In this document: positions 8,099 to 16,098 of the stretch, one piece after another
Position numbering within the stretch: position 1 is the stretch's first letter
How the letters are laid out: every line of letters begins with the position of its first letter
Assembly: GCA_019245115.1 (NCBI GenBank)
Contig: JAFARZ010000404.1
Coordinates: 1-32,725, forward strand
DNA from: Streptosporangiaceae bacterium
GTDB taxonomy: Bacteria; Actinomycetota; Actinomycetes; Streptosporangiales; Streptosporangiaceae
Direction of reading: 5' to 3'
DNA length: 32,725 nucleotides
The notes under the pieces: generated by a model
Database searches by the model: none
The model's input: the letters and a program-made list of their open reading frames with translations, nothing else
What the model was told of the DNA's origin: nothing
Translations under genes and position numbers: made by a program

Positions 8099-8953
8099 AT
8101 GCGAGAGACGTCAGGCATGAATCCGGCTAAACCCGAAGATCGCGTTGTCCCTATCAGTATTAAGCGGAATCATCCGACCGCATTGCTCTGCATTCCGCAC
8201 GCGGGTGCTGGCGCGGCCGTCTTCTATAGCTGGAGCTATGCGCTACAAGGCATGGCTTCTGTCTGGGCAGCGTGTCTGCCTGGCAGGGAGAACCGGAGCT
8301 TCGAGGAGCCGCTGCCGACGATTGAGGCGATCGCTGATTCATTGCTCTGCGGGGTCGCCAGTCTTCCGGCCAGGCAGCTAATTATCTTCGGTCACTGTAG
8401 CGGCGCCCTAGTGGCATATGAACTGGCATACAGATTGGCACTCAATAAATCCAGCCCGCCCTGCACCGGCCTCATCATCAGCGCGCAGCCATTCCCAGAT
8501 GATTCTCCCAGAGATGATGATCCGGGCATTGCAGATCTTCCTTTGCCGCAGCTGCTGGACAGACTGCGCGAAATTGATGGAATGCCAGAAGCCGCACTCG
8601 CTAACCAAGAACTAATGGAAGCGGTAGTTCCTACCATTCGGGCTGACCTGCGAGCTGCGGAACAATACCGAATCCCACATGGCCGCCCGCTACTGAACCT
8701 TCCTATCATGGCGGTGGGCGGAACGGAAGATCAGCACGCCGAGGTCGCTCAGCTCGCATCCTGGAAAACGGTGACGGCCGGGGAGTTCAGACTGGAATTT
8801 CTGAATGGAGGACACTTCTATCTCCAGATGCAGCCAAAACATCTTCAAGAAGTCATTCAGGAGTTTCTGAAAGACTATGTGAAGATGGCCGTTATTGATC
8901 CGCGGACCGTGAGCTGTCCCTCTCGCCAGAGCGGCTTTTCTTCGGTAAAGTAA
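8099..8953 (+). CDS. Type II thioesterase with Cys at the nucleophile position
   Basis: 284 residues, alpha/beta hydrolase of the type II thioesterase family that removes wrong or stalled acyl groups from carrier proteins. The early motif LLCIPHAGAGAAVF (29-42) matches the family's CFPHAGG block. The nucleophile elbow is FGHCSGAL: Cys100 sits where GHSMG has serine. Asp211 (GGTEDQH) and His239 (NGGHFYL) complete the triad. Cys-based thioesterases exist and can favour transfer over hydrolysis, so the change may be functional. ATG 8117 is an alternative start. Unlike the GC-rich genes elsewhere, this gene uses many A/T-ending codons (ATT, ATA, CTA), suggesting a separate origin. About 15 residues after the usual family end are unexplained. 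Confidence 0.88.
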   Translation: MRETSGMNPAKPEDRVVPISIKRNHPTALLCIPHAGAGAAVFYSWSYALQGMASVWAACLPGRENRSFEEPLPTIEAIADSLLCGVASLPARQLIIFGHCSGALVAYELAYRLALNKSSPPCTGLIISAQPFPDDSPRDDDPGIADLPLPQLLDRLREIDGMPEAALANQELMEAVVPTIRADLRAAEQYRIPHGRPLLNLPIMAVGGTEDQHAEVAQLASWKTVTAGEFRLEFLNGGHFYLQMQPKHLQEVIQEFLKDYVKMAVIDPRTVSCPSRQSGFSSVK

Positions 8954-9011
8954 GAACACCCCGAAGCGAGCCGGTCCAGTCACCTTGAGTCAAGATGGAA
9001 GTTGACGATTA

Positions 9012-10505
9012 ATGGCCCAGAGTGTATCTGAGCGTCTTAACTACATGGCAGAGCGGGCTCCGAGCGAGGCAGCCGTTGTCGGACTTCTGCCAGATGGCAA
9101 TGAAACCATCCTGCGGCGGGCTGAACTTGAACGTATGAGTTCGGCGCGGGCAGCAACTTTCACCAAGGTCGCGAAGTCCGCCGGAGGCATGGCGGTTATA
9201 TGCATCAGCGCACATCGGACCCCTCACACTATCGTAGACATAATGGCAGCCATCCGAGCGGGGCTGCCCGTGCTTCCCCTTGACCCTAGTTTGCCCGCAG
9301 AAGCGCGCGAGCGCATGCTTCGCTATGTTAGGAATACATACGCCTCTACCATAGAAGCTCGGTCATCGCAGCTGAGGCTGACCGAAGCCAAAAGAAAAGC
9401 AACCGAGATCGCTGGATACTTTCTCGCTACCGGCGGCACCTCTGGCGGCATGAAAATCGTTGCACGGCCCGGCCCAGTGACGTACGACCCTCGGCTGGTG
9501 CCCTCACGCGCCCTCAGCCGGGCAAGATGGCGGGCTGGACAGCGGCAGCTTATAGTTGGCCCCCTCCACCATGCCGCTCCCTTCACGTGCTGCCTGGCGG
9601 GTGTGCTTGATGAGGGCACCATTGTACTACCTGATAAGTTCGATCCGGCCTTCATATGGCGCATTATTGACAGCTATCGGGTGGAGTGGTTTCAGCTGAC
9701 GCCTACTCACATGGCACGAATGATAAGCTCGATTTCAGGCGACAGCGCTCGGCTGAGTCGGATACAGGGCATTTTGCATACCGCCGCCTTCTGCCCATGT
9801 CAGGTTAAGCGACGTTGGCTCGAGCTTGTCGATCCGTCTCGCATCTTCGAACTATACGCCGCTACAGAGGATATTGGGGCGACGTTGGCTAGCGGTGAAG
9901 AATGGATCCAGCGACCGGGCACCGTTGGCCGTGGGGTGCTTACCCAGATCCGTATTCTTGATGAGAAGCTCAATCCACTGCCAGCCGGATCGGAGGGCAG
10001 GATATTTATGCGTGCGCCGGGCTCGCGGCGGGGCGTAGCCCGATACCTCGGCCGTATCCCTTCAGAGCAGACTCCGGATGGCTTCCAGAGCGTCGGCGAC
10101 TATGGCTGGCTGGACGATGATGGATATCTGTTTCTCGCGCCAAGGCGAGAGGACATGATCACGGTGGCGGGAAAGAATGTCTATCCGGCCGACATTGAGA
10201 ATGTAATCGCCGAGCATCCGCTGGTGTCAGATGTGGCGGTCGTCGGTGTACCAGATACGATATTTGGCTCCAAGATTGTCGCCGTAGTAAGCACACATGG
10301 CGATCAGCCACTGACCCTGGCGGATCTGTTGTCGCATTGCCAGAGTCTACTCGCACTTCATCAATTGCCTCGCAGTGTCCATCAGGTGACACGGGTGCCG
10401 CGTAATGATGCGGGAAAAATTCAGCGGCGGCTGCTACCTTCATTGTTTGGAGAGGCCGAATTATGGCCACACGTTCTGTCGATTTCGAACGCTTGCGCTC
10501 AGTAA
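9012..10505 (+). CDS. Stand-alone AMP-forming acyl ligase (acyl-CoA synthetase-like)
   Basis: 497 residues, full-length ANL-superfamily enzyme. The phosphate loop reads LATGGTSGGMKIV (138-150). YAATEDIGAT (282-291) replaces the usual YGxTE block. VGDYGWLDDDGYLFLAPRREDMI (361-383) holds the ATP ribose-binding Asp and hinge region. GKNVYPADIENVI (387-399) follows, and PRNDAGKIQRR (463-473) contains the catalytic Lys469. It therefore looks active and resembles acyl- or aryl-CoA ligases more than NRPS adenylation domains. It may activate a carboxylic acid and load it on one of the free carrier proteins, as Cgc22 is thought to do in congocidine biosynthesis. That role is inferred from context. Low-GC codon use matches the thioesterase upstream. 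The 3' end overlaps the next gene by 43 bp, so they are co-transcribed. Substrate cannot be read from the sequence. Confidence 0.9.
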   Translation: MAQSVSERLNYMAERAPSEAAVVGLLPDGNETILRRAELERMSSARAATFTKVAKSAGGMAVICISAHRTPHTIVDIMAAIRAGLPVLPLDPSLPAEARERMLRYVRNTYASTIEARSSQLRLTEAKRKATEIAGYFLATGGTSGGMKIVARPGPVTYDPRLVPSRALSRARWRAGQRQLIVGPLHHAAPFTCCLAGVLDEGTIVLPDKFDPAFIWRIIDSYRVEWFQLTPTHMARMISSISGDSARLSRIQGILHTAAFCPCQVKRRWLELVDPSRIFELYAATEDIGATLASGEEWIQRPGTVGRGVLTQIRILDEKLNPLPAGSEGRIFMRAPGSRRGVARYLGRIPSEQTPDGFQSVGDYGWLDDDGYLFLAPRREDMITVAGKNVYPADIENVIAEHPLVSDVAVVGVPDTIFGSKIVAVVSTHGDQPLTLADLLSHCQSLLALHQLPRSVHQVTRVPRNDAGKIQRRLLPSLFGEAELWPHVLSISNACAQ

Positions 10506-11092
10506 CGTGCGAGCGTCCTGAGATAGAAGACGCTGCCGCAACGTGGCAGAACCGGGATCGCCGCATTCTTGTCATGGCAATAGCACTCAAAGAATACTAC
10601 AGTGCCCCGGATCTGCGAGAATTCATATTCAACCGCCTCGGAATGGATAGCATTCCGGATACCATCATCATGGCTCCCGCTATATCCTACCCCTCTAAGA
10701 CCATGATTACAGCGAAGTCGATAGAGCAGCTGATAGCTTCAGAGGACGTACTGGTTTATAACTTTACGCACCCGCGCGGCCAGACCGAGGAGGTCCTGGC
10801 GAGGTTTTGGAAGAGGATACTAGAGCGAGAGATGGTTGGCGCTGAGGACGTTTTTATGGATCTCGGAGGAAACTCTCTTAGCGCAGTGCTGCTACTCGGC
10901 CTTATCGAGGAAGAGTTCAAGATCGCACTATCACTCGATCGTTTCCTGGAAGCGAAGTCAATTCGTACCCTGGCGGCTCTAATTGACGAAATGCGCGGCG
11001 ACTTAGTGGGCTGGACCGTAAATTCGTCGAGGGTCCGTGTTCTCGGAGCCCGTGGTTGTCACATTCAAGGGGTCTGGTGCCCGTGGGTGTGA
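10463..11092 (+). CDS. Vestigial adenylation C-lobe fused to a peptidyl carrier domain (A*-PCP), 3' end probably disrupted
   Basis: 209 residues. Residues about 12-90 look like only the small C-terminal lobe of an adenylation domain (PEIEDAAATW, VMAIALKEYYSAPDLREFI, LGMDSIPDTIIM); the A10 region reads YPSKTMITAKSI rather than PxxxGKxDR. The large ATP-binding lobe is absent, so this part cannot activate an acid alone. Residues 107-178 are a carrier domain with VFMDLGGNSLSAV (Ser138). The final 30 residues run into DNA with about 30-bp tandem repeats and mobile-element sequence, so a longer protein, perhaps with a condensation domain, may have been cut here. GGAGAGG precedes ATG 10463 at 7 bp. 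A TTA codon encodes Leu181. The upstream ligase may load this carrier. Confidence 0.8.
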   Translation: MATRSVDFERLRSVTCERPEIEDAAATWQNRDRRILVMAIALKEYYSAPDLREFIFNRLGMDSIPDTIIMAPAISYPSKTMITAKSIEQLIASEDVLVYNFTHPRGQTEEVLARFWKRILEREMVGAEDVFMDLGGNSLSAVLLLGLIEEEFKIALSLDRFLEAKSIRTLAALIDEMRGDLVGWTVNSSRVRVLGARGCHIQGVWCPWV

Positions 11093-11117
11093 CATTCACG
11101 GGGTTGGCCGCCATGGG
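11040..11117. repeat. Imperfect 30-bp tandem repeat, about 2.5 copies
   Basis: Units at 11057-11087 and 11088-11117 begin TGTCACATTCAAGGGG and TGTGACATTCACGGGG and end in CCGTGGG and CCATGGG; a partial unit ends at 11056. The motif GTGACATTC also occurs at the end of the inverted-repeat element near 25000. The repeat forms the tail of the A*-PCP frame. Confidence 0.65.
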
Positions 11118-11178
11118 CCGGGATCACGATAGCTGGCTCACGCCTCATGGGTCACATGCCCTGTGACACTGGATCCAT

Positions 11179-11217
11179 CCCAGACCCCCGGCGAACTTCC
11201 GGAGCGTCCCGCTTAAA
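11179..11217. repeat. Left copy of a diverged direct repeat (partner 12121-12159)
   Basis: CCCAGACCCCCGGCGAACTT here corresponds to CCCAAGACCCCCGACGAACT at 12121, and similarity continues to CGCTTA/CACTTA. The two copies flank the transposase remnant and may be ends of the original element or copies of the same older insertion. Confidence 0.5.
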
Positions 11218-11306
11218 GCTGATCTCTTGGTCGTGCGGCCCGGCTGCGCGGATGCCTCCGCCCTCCCCGTGACATTTCATGTCGTTAGCTAAGTGCGGCC
11301 GCGGGC

Positions 11307-11889
11307 CTAGATGGACGGCTTGGCGTCCACGGACAGGATTCTGTCGCCGGGCCGCAGCCGCCTGCCCTGGTAAAACCCCTGGTACAAGCCGAGGATGACA
11401 GATGCCCTGGCGGCGAAGCCCGGGTCGCGCGGGGAGATCCGCGACTGGTACTGCCAGGGCTTGACCGGGTGCTCAGCCAGTACCGATGACACCGAGAGCT
11501 GGCTCGGCCCGGCCTTGGTGATCTCGGCCATCAGTTCCGGCCGGTCCAGCGCGACAGCGGCACCCCGGTCACGGCGGGCAGCTGGCAGGCCAGCGCGACG
11601 ACCGCAGCCCGGGTCAGCTCGCTGATCCGCCGCGGCCGCCCCGGGCGAGGAAGATCACCCAGCCCGTCCAGGCCACGGCCAGCGAACCGGTTCGCCACTT
11701 GCGCACAGTGCCCATGCTGATCCGCAGGTCCGCGGCGATCCGCGCAGTGTACCGGCCGCGCGCGGCAGCCAGCACGATCTGCGCGCCCAGCCGGTCCCGG
11801 TACGCCGTCCTCGCTCCTCGGACGCGTTTTCCCGAAGCGGCACGCTCACCGGCGCTCGGCACGACCGGCACAGCGCCAAGCAGCAGCAT
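11307..11889 (-). pseudogene. IS630-family transposase remnant
   Basis: Reading from 11889, the helix-turn-helix start is clear: AQIVLAAARGRYTARIAADL then ISMGTVRKWR. Near 11693 the frame shifts and continues as RFAGRGLDGLGDLPRPGRPR. A second one-base loss near 11541 shifts it again, into ELMAEITKAG, then VKPWQYQSRISPRDPGFAAR and DRILSVDAKPSI. The stop there (TAG at 11307-11309) replaces a CAG, where family members read SIQAR, and the C-terminal part with remaining DDE residues is missing. Two frameshifts, a nonsense change and truncation make it dead. IS630/Tc1-type elements insert at TA. Confidence 0.8.
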
Positions 11890-11981
11890 GGCAGCTCCGG
11901 GTCAAGATCACAGCGATGCGATCCGATGCCGGGCACGGGACCCTGACCGGCCCGGCCACCCCGGCGCGGCACGATGGGCCC

Positions 11982-12122
11982 ATGCCCGCCATTCTGGAAC
12001 CGGCCCGCAGCCCGATCACCTTGCGGCTGCTGGATCACGCCGAGAAGAACTGGCCGCAGCTGGCCAAAGCCCGGGCCAGATACCACGGCAGCTTCGCCTC
12101 CATCACCGGCGTGCTCGAACCC
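11982..12122 (+). pseudogene. Fragment of a small conserved actinobacterial protein
   Basis: From ATG 11982 the frame reads ITLRLLDHAEKNWPQLAKAR then ARYHGSFASITGVL. This resembles the start of a small hypothetical family (HWPQL...VRYRGxFAYVxGxL) common in actinomycetes. The rest of that family (a RLRYxG block) is absent; the frame continues into the right-hand direct repeat and unrelated codons to 12227. The function of the family is not known to me. Remaining bases 11890-11981 and 12160-12242 show nothing. Confidence 0.45.
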
Positions 12123-12242
12123 CAAGACCCCCGACGAACTTACGGTGTCACCCACTTAGTCATGCAGGAACTCATTATGCATCTATTCCCGCGAATCTGG
12201 ATGGGATTCCCGACAGGACGCGCCTAGCCGAGGAAGAATGAA

Positions 12243-12524
12243 GTGAACACTGATGAACTCCTGCCCGAGGTGCTGGCCGCCGCCGCCGAAGCATTCGGGC
12301 GTCCAGTGGATGCCGACGACAACTTCTTTTCGCTGGGCGGTGACTCCCTGGCGATGGTGGAACTGATCACCGCGCTGGAGCACCGGCTCGCCCGGTGGGC
12401 CGGTGACGAGGCCGCGGCCGTCATCGACGATGAGGCGGTGATCAGTGCCGCTAGCTTCGCTGACCTGGCCAGTGAACTCGCGGCACGGATCCCGGCCGCC
12501 CCGCACGGCCGGGATCGCGCATGA
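12243..12524 (+). CDS. Free-standing acyl carrier protein
   Basis: 93 residues, the usual size for a lone carrier domain. DDNFFSLGGDSLAMVELI contains the phosphopantetheine Ser35 in a canonical LGGDSL motif, followed by the expected helices. The GTG at 12243 is preceded by AGGAAG. The stop overlaps the ATG of the fatty acyl-AMP ligase by 4 bp (ATGA), so ligase and carrier are translationally coupled. This pairing is the standard way a FAAL hands a fatty acid to an assembly line. Confidence 0.93.
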   Translation: MNTDELLPEVLAAAAEAFGRPVDADDNFFSLGGDSLAMVELITALEHRLARWAGDEAAAVIDDEAVISAASFADLASELAARIPAAPHGRDRA

Positions 12525-14308
12525 CCGGACCCGGTGCCGGCGAGATCGCGGGTGACACGGGCAGGCCGGTTACTCGCACCGGTATCACCGCGTACGACTG
12601 GTTGCGCGGGAACGCGGCGATCGCCCCCACGGCAGCCGCCGTAACCGTTTGCGGGACCGGCCAGTGCGACGATGAGCGGTACTCCTTCACGGAACTACTT
12701 GCCCTAGCGGACCGGACCGCCGCCGGCATGCGTGCCCACGGCGTCGGCCGGGGTGACCGGGTGGTGCTGAGCCTGCCCAATGACGTTTCGTTCCTGGCCG
12801 TGACGTTTGGGTGCCTGGCGCTCGGCGTCATCGCCGTGCCGGGACCGGTGCCGGAGGTGAACCGGGTCAGCGCCTTCGAGGAGCGCATCACGAGCATCGT
12901 CGATGACTGCTCCCCACGGCTGACCATCACGACACGGCAGTGGGCATCGCGAGTACGCGAGGCGGTGCATTGCCCGGAGGACGTCGCCGTGCTGCCCTGG
13001 GAGACGCTCGATGCGACCGCCGAGCTGCTTGAGGCGACCGCCGTGCCGCCGGTGGACCAGCACGCTCGCCCGGCCGACGTGGCCTTGCTTCAGTACACCT
13101 CCGGCTCGACCAAGCGTCCGCGCGGCGTTGTGATTACCCATGGCGCATTGCGTGCGTGCTGTCGGCAGGCGGCAGCCGCGTACCTGGAAACCAGGGCCGA
13201 TGTCGCCGTTACGTGGGTGCCCCTGTACCACGATATGGGATTGATAACCGGGGTGATGAGGCCAATGTATTCCGGTTACGAGACGGTGTTGCTCAGACCG
13301 GAGGCATTCATCCGCACACCAGCGTCCTGGCTGAAGGCCATCGACAGGCACCGCGGGACCATGTCCAGCGCCCCGAACTTCGGCTACGACCTGTGTGTGC
13401 GCAAGGTCGGCCACGATGTAATGAACGCACTGGACCTGCGCACCTGGCGGGTTGCGCGTAACGCCGGCGAGGTAGTCCGCGCCGAGACGGTCGACAGGTT
13501 CGCCGCCCACTTCGCCGCCGCCGGGTTCCGGCCCGATGCGATGTGCCCCTCGTACGGGCTCGCGGAAGCGACGCTCACGGTCACCAGCAGCCGTCCCGGT
13601 CAGCGACCGCTCCGGATCAGCGTCGATTCCGCCGACTTGGCGCCCGGCTGCCAGGTGTCTCCCATACCACCGGGAGACAGGACATCGCGGCGAGGCGGCT
13701 CGGTGCCGGGGACCCTCATCCAGTCTTGCGGTGCGCCGGTCGCGGATACGCGGGTTTACATCGATGGCGGTACTGCGGAAGGGTATGTCGGCCGGATATG
13801 TGTCGAGGGATCTCAGGTAGCCACCGGGTACTGGACTGAGTGCCAGGACAGCGATCCGCCGGAGCGGCCTGCCGGACGGCTGGTGACAAACGATCTGGGC
13901 TTTGTCTACCAGGGACAACTGTTCGTCCTCGGGCGGATCGACGACACGTTGGTGCGCCATGGCCGGAACTTCTACGCCGCCGATGTGGCCGCCGTGTGTG
14001 GCCGGGTAGCTGGTGTTCACCCCGGCCGCGTGGCCGCGTTCACCACCAGGCCCGCGGACGAGCCAGATGACCAGGTGATAGTGGTGGCCGAGCTTCGCGC
14101 GGACGCGGATACAACGGCGCAGGCGCTCGCGCGGCGTCAGCGTCATCTCGTTACTGAGCTGGCGCGGAGCCTGGGCCTGTACGTGGGGCGAGCGGCCTTC
14201 ATGCCCACCCACGCGCTACCCGTGACAACCAGCGGAAAGGTCCGCACCGCCGAAGTACGCCGACGGTTCGAGGACGGCTCGCTGCCATTGCTGCCCGGCT
14301 CGTGCTGA
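12521..14308 (+). CDS. Fatty acyl-AMP ligase (FAAL)
   Basis: 595 residues, typical for FAALs, which activate a fatty acid as acyl-AMP and pass it to an ACP rather than CoA. Motifs in order: LLQYTSGSTKRPRGVVITH (189-207, phosphate loop), TWVPLYHDMGLI (231-242, characteristic of FAALs), YGLAEATLTV (345-354), LVTNDLGF with Asn where TGDLG is usual, GRIDDTLVRHGRNFYAADV, and TTSGKVRTAEVRRRF with Lys573. The Gly-to-Asn change beside the ribose-binding Asp is conservative in position and may be tolerated. Base composition is higher-GC than the ligase at 9012, so the two ligases probably have different histories. It converges on the condensation gene with only 11 bp between stops. It implies a lipid tail on the product. 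Confidence 0.93.
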   Translation: MTGPGAGEIAGDTGRPVTRTGITAYDWLRGNAAIAPTAAAVTVCGTGQCDDERYSFTELLALADRTAAGMRAHGVGRGDRVVLSLPNDVSFLAVTFGCLALGVIAVPGPVPEVNRVSAFEERITSIVDDCSPRLTITTRQWASRVREAVHCPEDVAVLPWETLDATAELLEATAVPPVDQHARPADVALLQYTSGSTKRPRGVVITHGALRACCRQAAAAYLETRADVAVTWVPLYHDMGLITGVMRPMYSGYETVLLRPEAFIRTPASWLKAIDRHRGTMSSAPNFGYDLCVRKVGHDVMNALDLRTWRVARNAGEVVRAETVDRFAAHFAAAGFRPDAMCPSYGLAEATLTVTSSRPGQRPLRISVDSADLAPGCQVSPIPPGDRTSRRGGSVPGTLIQSCGAPVADTRVYIDGGTAEGYVGRICVEGSQVATGYWTECQDSDPPERPAGRLVTNDLGFVYQGQLFVLGRIDDTLVRHGRNFYAADVAAVCGRVAGVHPGRVAAFTTRPADEPDDQVIVVAELRADADTTAQALARRQRHLVTELARSLGLYVGRAAFMPTHALPVTTSGKVRTAEVRRRFEDGSLPLLPGSC

Positions 14309-14319
14309 CCGGCGCCTAC

Positions 14320-16098
14320 TCACTGGGTAGCAGCGCGGATCCGTATCGTGCCGCGACCGCAGCCTGCCGAGATCAGCTCGGCCCGGTCCCAGCCCGAGAC
14401 GTCATCGAAGACCGCTGGTCGGCTGCCGTACAGCCGGTAGTGGTGCGCGGCCATAGCCCGTCCGTGCGGCGCCAGCTCCGCCACGACGGCGCGACGCAGC
14501 CGCGCGACGGTCAGGTCGCGGTCGGCCACATGGACATATGCGGTGAGGGCAGGCGTTTCACCGCGCTCATCTAGCCGCATGAATGAATCGCGCACCGCAG
14601 GGATAGCATTCACCGCCGCACGACAATCAGCCAAGCTGATCCTGCAGTGATCGACCTCAACGGTCGCGTCATCGGCACGCCGGCTGATTCCCGGGCAGAG
14701 CACAGCGATCTGATCCGTCGGTATATCGTCCCCAACCACCGTGCAGAGCAGTTTTTCCAGGCCGCGCAGGATTGCTTCTGCTTCGGACAGGCTTACTATC
14801 TCGGTATCGACCCGGCACGCCAAGAGCACTTCCGGCGCGTTGATGAAAACATCAAGGAAGAAGGTGAGATTGTCAACGACCGCTCGCGGCGACCGGGTGA
14901 TCTTGCTGGATTGCGCCAGCATATGAAGCTTCTGTGGTGACGACCGCGGGGCCTCGATGTGCACCGGATCAGAGACAATATTGACCATTGCGGACGCGGC
15001 AACCTTATCCAGGCATATACCCCGGGCCAGCTCCACCTCACGTATCTGCTCCCGTAGCGCCGCGGGGTCGCAGCGGGCGTATCTATACATTCGCGGTATT
15101 CTGCCATTAAGTTCGGTAAATAGGCTCCGCAACGTAGTTCTTGGTATCGGAATGCATATAATGGCCTCCTGGAAAAGGGGACCTGTAAAGTCTTTCCAAT
15201 CCCGGGAGAACCTGTTGCTGGAGCCCACGTATACCAGCGCGGTGGCCAGGGAAGCATGCAACGACATTATAGTGGCGAACGCGCCGACTATCGGCGTAGA
15301 CAGCATCATTCGGGTGCCTGCCGTTAGGCTGCCGAGCGCCGCGAACAACGCCTTGGAATGCAATTCAACGTTCCAGTAGCGCGGGGATTCCGGAGCCAGA
15401 CGTCGATGCGGGAACATGGTTTGAGGGCAGCGGCGCAGCTGATCGGCGGCATACTCGAGCGCACGCCTACGCAGCTCATTTCCGGAATCCGAGGACTCGA
15501 AATCGGCCCGATCAACGGAACTATTCCCGGCGCATCGGGACTTATCGCCTGCCGGCGTGCTGGCTGTTACCCGGCCATCATTACCGTGGAGTTCGCTTTC
15601 AAGCTGTTGCTTCAATCGCATAAAGCCCCACGCATCGGTCACCACATGGTTTAGCCTTACCGCGACGTACTCCACTAGCTCCGCGACGGCCGCGATCACT
15701 ATCCCTACCGGACGCTCCATGCTGACCTGCGGCAGGCTCTCAATAACAGCCAGGTACCCCGGTGAACATGGGAATTCAAGAACCTCGACCGGGATCGTGC
15801 CAGAACCAGCCAGATACTGATACGCTACTCCATCCTGGTCGGCGAATATCCCCGTCCGAAGAGTGGAGTTCAGCTCGACAAGCTTCCGTATGGCATCAAT
15901 CGTTTCCGGAACTCGCATGGGTACCCCGACCCGGATGTTCATAACGAAGTCCAGCCGGTGCTCGTTACCGGGTAGGGTCACGACATGGCTTAGATACTGC
16001 TGCGCCCAGCTAAGGCGAGCGCGGCGCGACTGTCCGGCATCAAAGGAGCATTCCACCAAGTCCCTGGATGCCGCCTTCACATCATCGCCACGATTCAC
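14320..16098 (-). CDS. Stand-alone condensation protein with an adenylation C-lobe-like tail
   Basis: 592 residues. RARLSWAQQYLSHVV (26-40) matches the opening motif of condensation domains (LSxAQ). The catalytic motif is NHVVTDA (150-156): first His replaced by Asn, Gly by Ala, with catalytic His151 and Asp155 kept. Residues up to about 470 cover the two chloramphenicol-acetyltransferase-like halves. Residues about 494-578 look like the small lobe of an adenylation domain: PAVRDSFMRL, ALTAYVHVADRDL, LRRAVVAELAPHGRAM, and a degraded A10 region ending SGWDRAELI. No large A lobe is present. The family of very divergent free C proteins includes some with acyl, amide or ester forming roles; which applies here is unknown. 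The start overlaps the upstream 2H-type gene by 4 bp, so the two are coupled. Base composition is lower than the thiamine genes. Confidence 0.85.
   Translation of the reverse strand: MNRGDDVKAASRDLVECSFDAGQSRRARLSWAQQYLSHVVTLPGNEHRLDFVMNIRVGVPMRVPETIDAIRKLVELNSTLRTGIFADQDGVAYQYLAGSGTIPVEVLEFPCSPGYLAVIESLPQVSMERPVGIVIAAVAELVEYVAVRLNHVVTDAWGFMRLKQQLESELHGNDGRVTASTPAGDKSRCAGNSSVDRADFESSDSGNELRRRALEYAADQLRRCPQTMFPHRRLAPESPRYWNVELHSKALFAALGSLTAGTRMMLSTPIVGAFATIMSLHASLATALVYVGSSNRFSRDWKDFTGPLFQEAIICIPIPRTTLRSLFTELNGRIPRMYRYARCDPAALREQIREVELARGICLDKVAASAMVNIVSDPVHIEAPRSSPQKLHMLAQSSKITRSPRAVVDNLTFFLDVFINAPEVLLACRVDTEIVSLSEAEAILRGLEKLLCTVVGDDIPTDQIAVLCPGISRRADDATVEVDHCRISLADCRAAVNAIPAVRDSFMRLDERGETPALTAYVHVADRDLTVARLRRAVVAELAPHGRAMAAHHYRLYGSRPAVFDDVSGWDRAELISAGCGRGTIRIRAATQ

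Larger units (their letters stand above)
11040..12160. mobile_element. Strip of decayed mobile DNA between the two plus-strand biosynthetic blocks
   Basis: This stretch holds the 30-bp tandem repeats, a GTCACA/TGTGAC inverted repeat (11151-11167), a broken IS630-type transposase (11307-11889) and a truncated small accessory-gene fragment (11982-12122). Two diverged copies of a sequence near CCCAGACCCCCGGCGAACTT lie at 11179-11217 and 12121-12159 in direct orientation, bracketing the transposase. Exact element ends cannot be fixed by eye. No intact transposase is present, so it is immobile by itself. Confidence 0.5.

Noticed and set aside
12704..14212. 502-residue open frame on the minus strand
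   Set aside because: Antisense of the FAAL gene, which has all family motifs.
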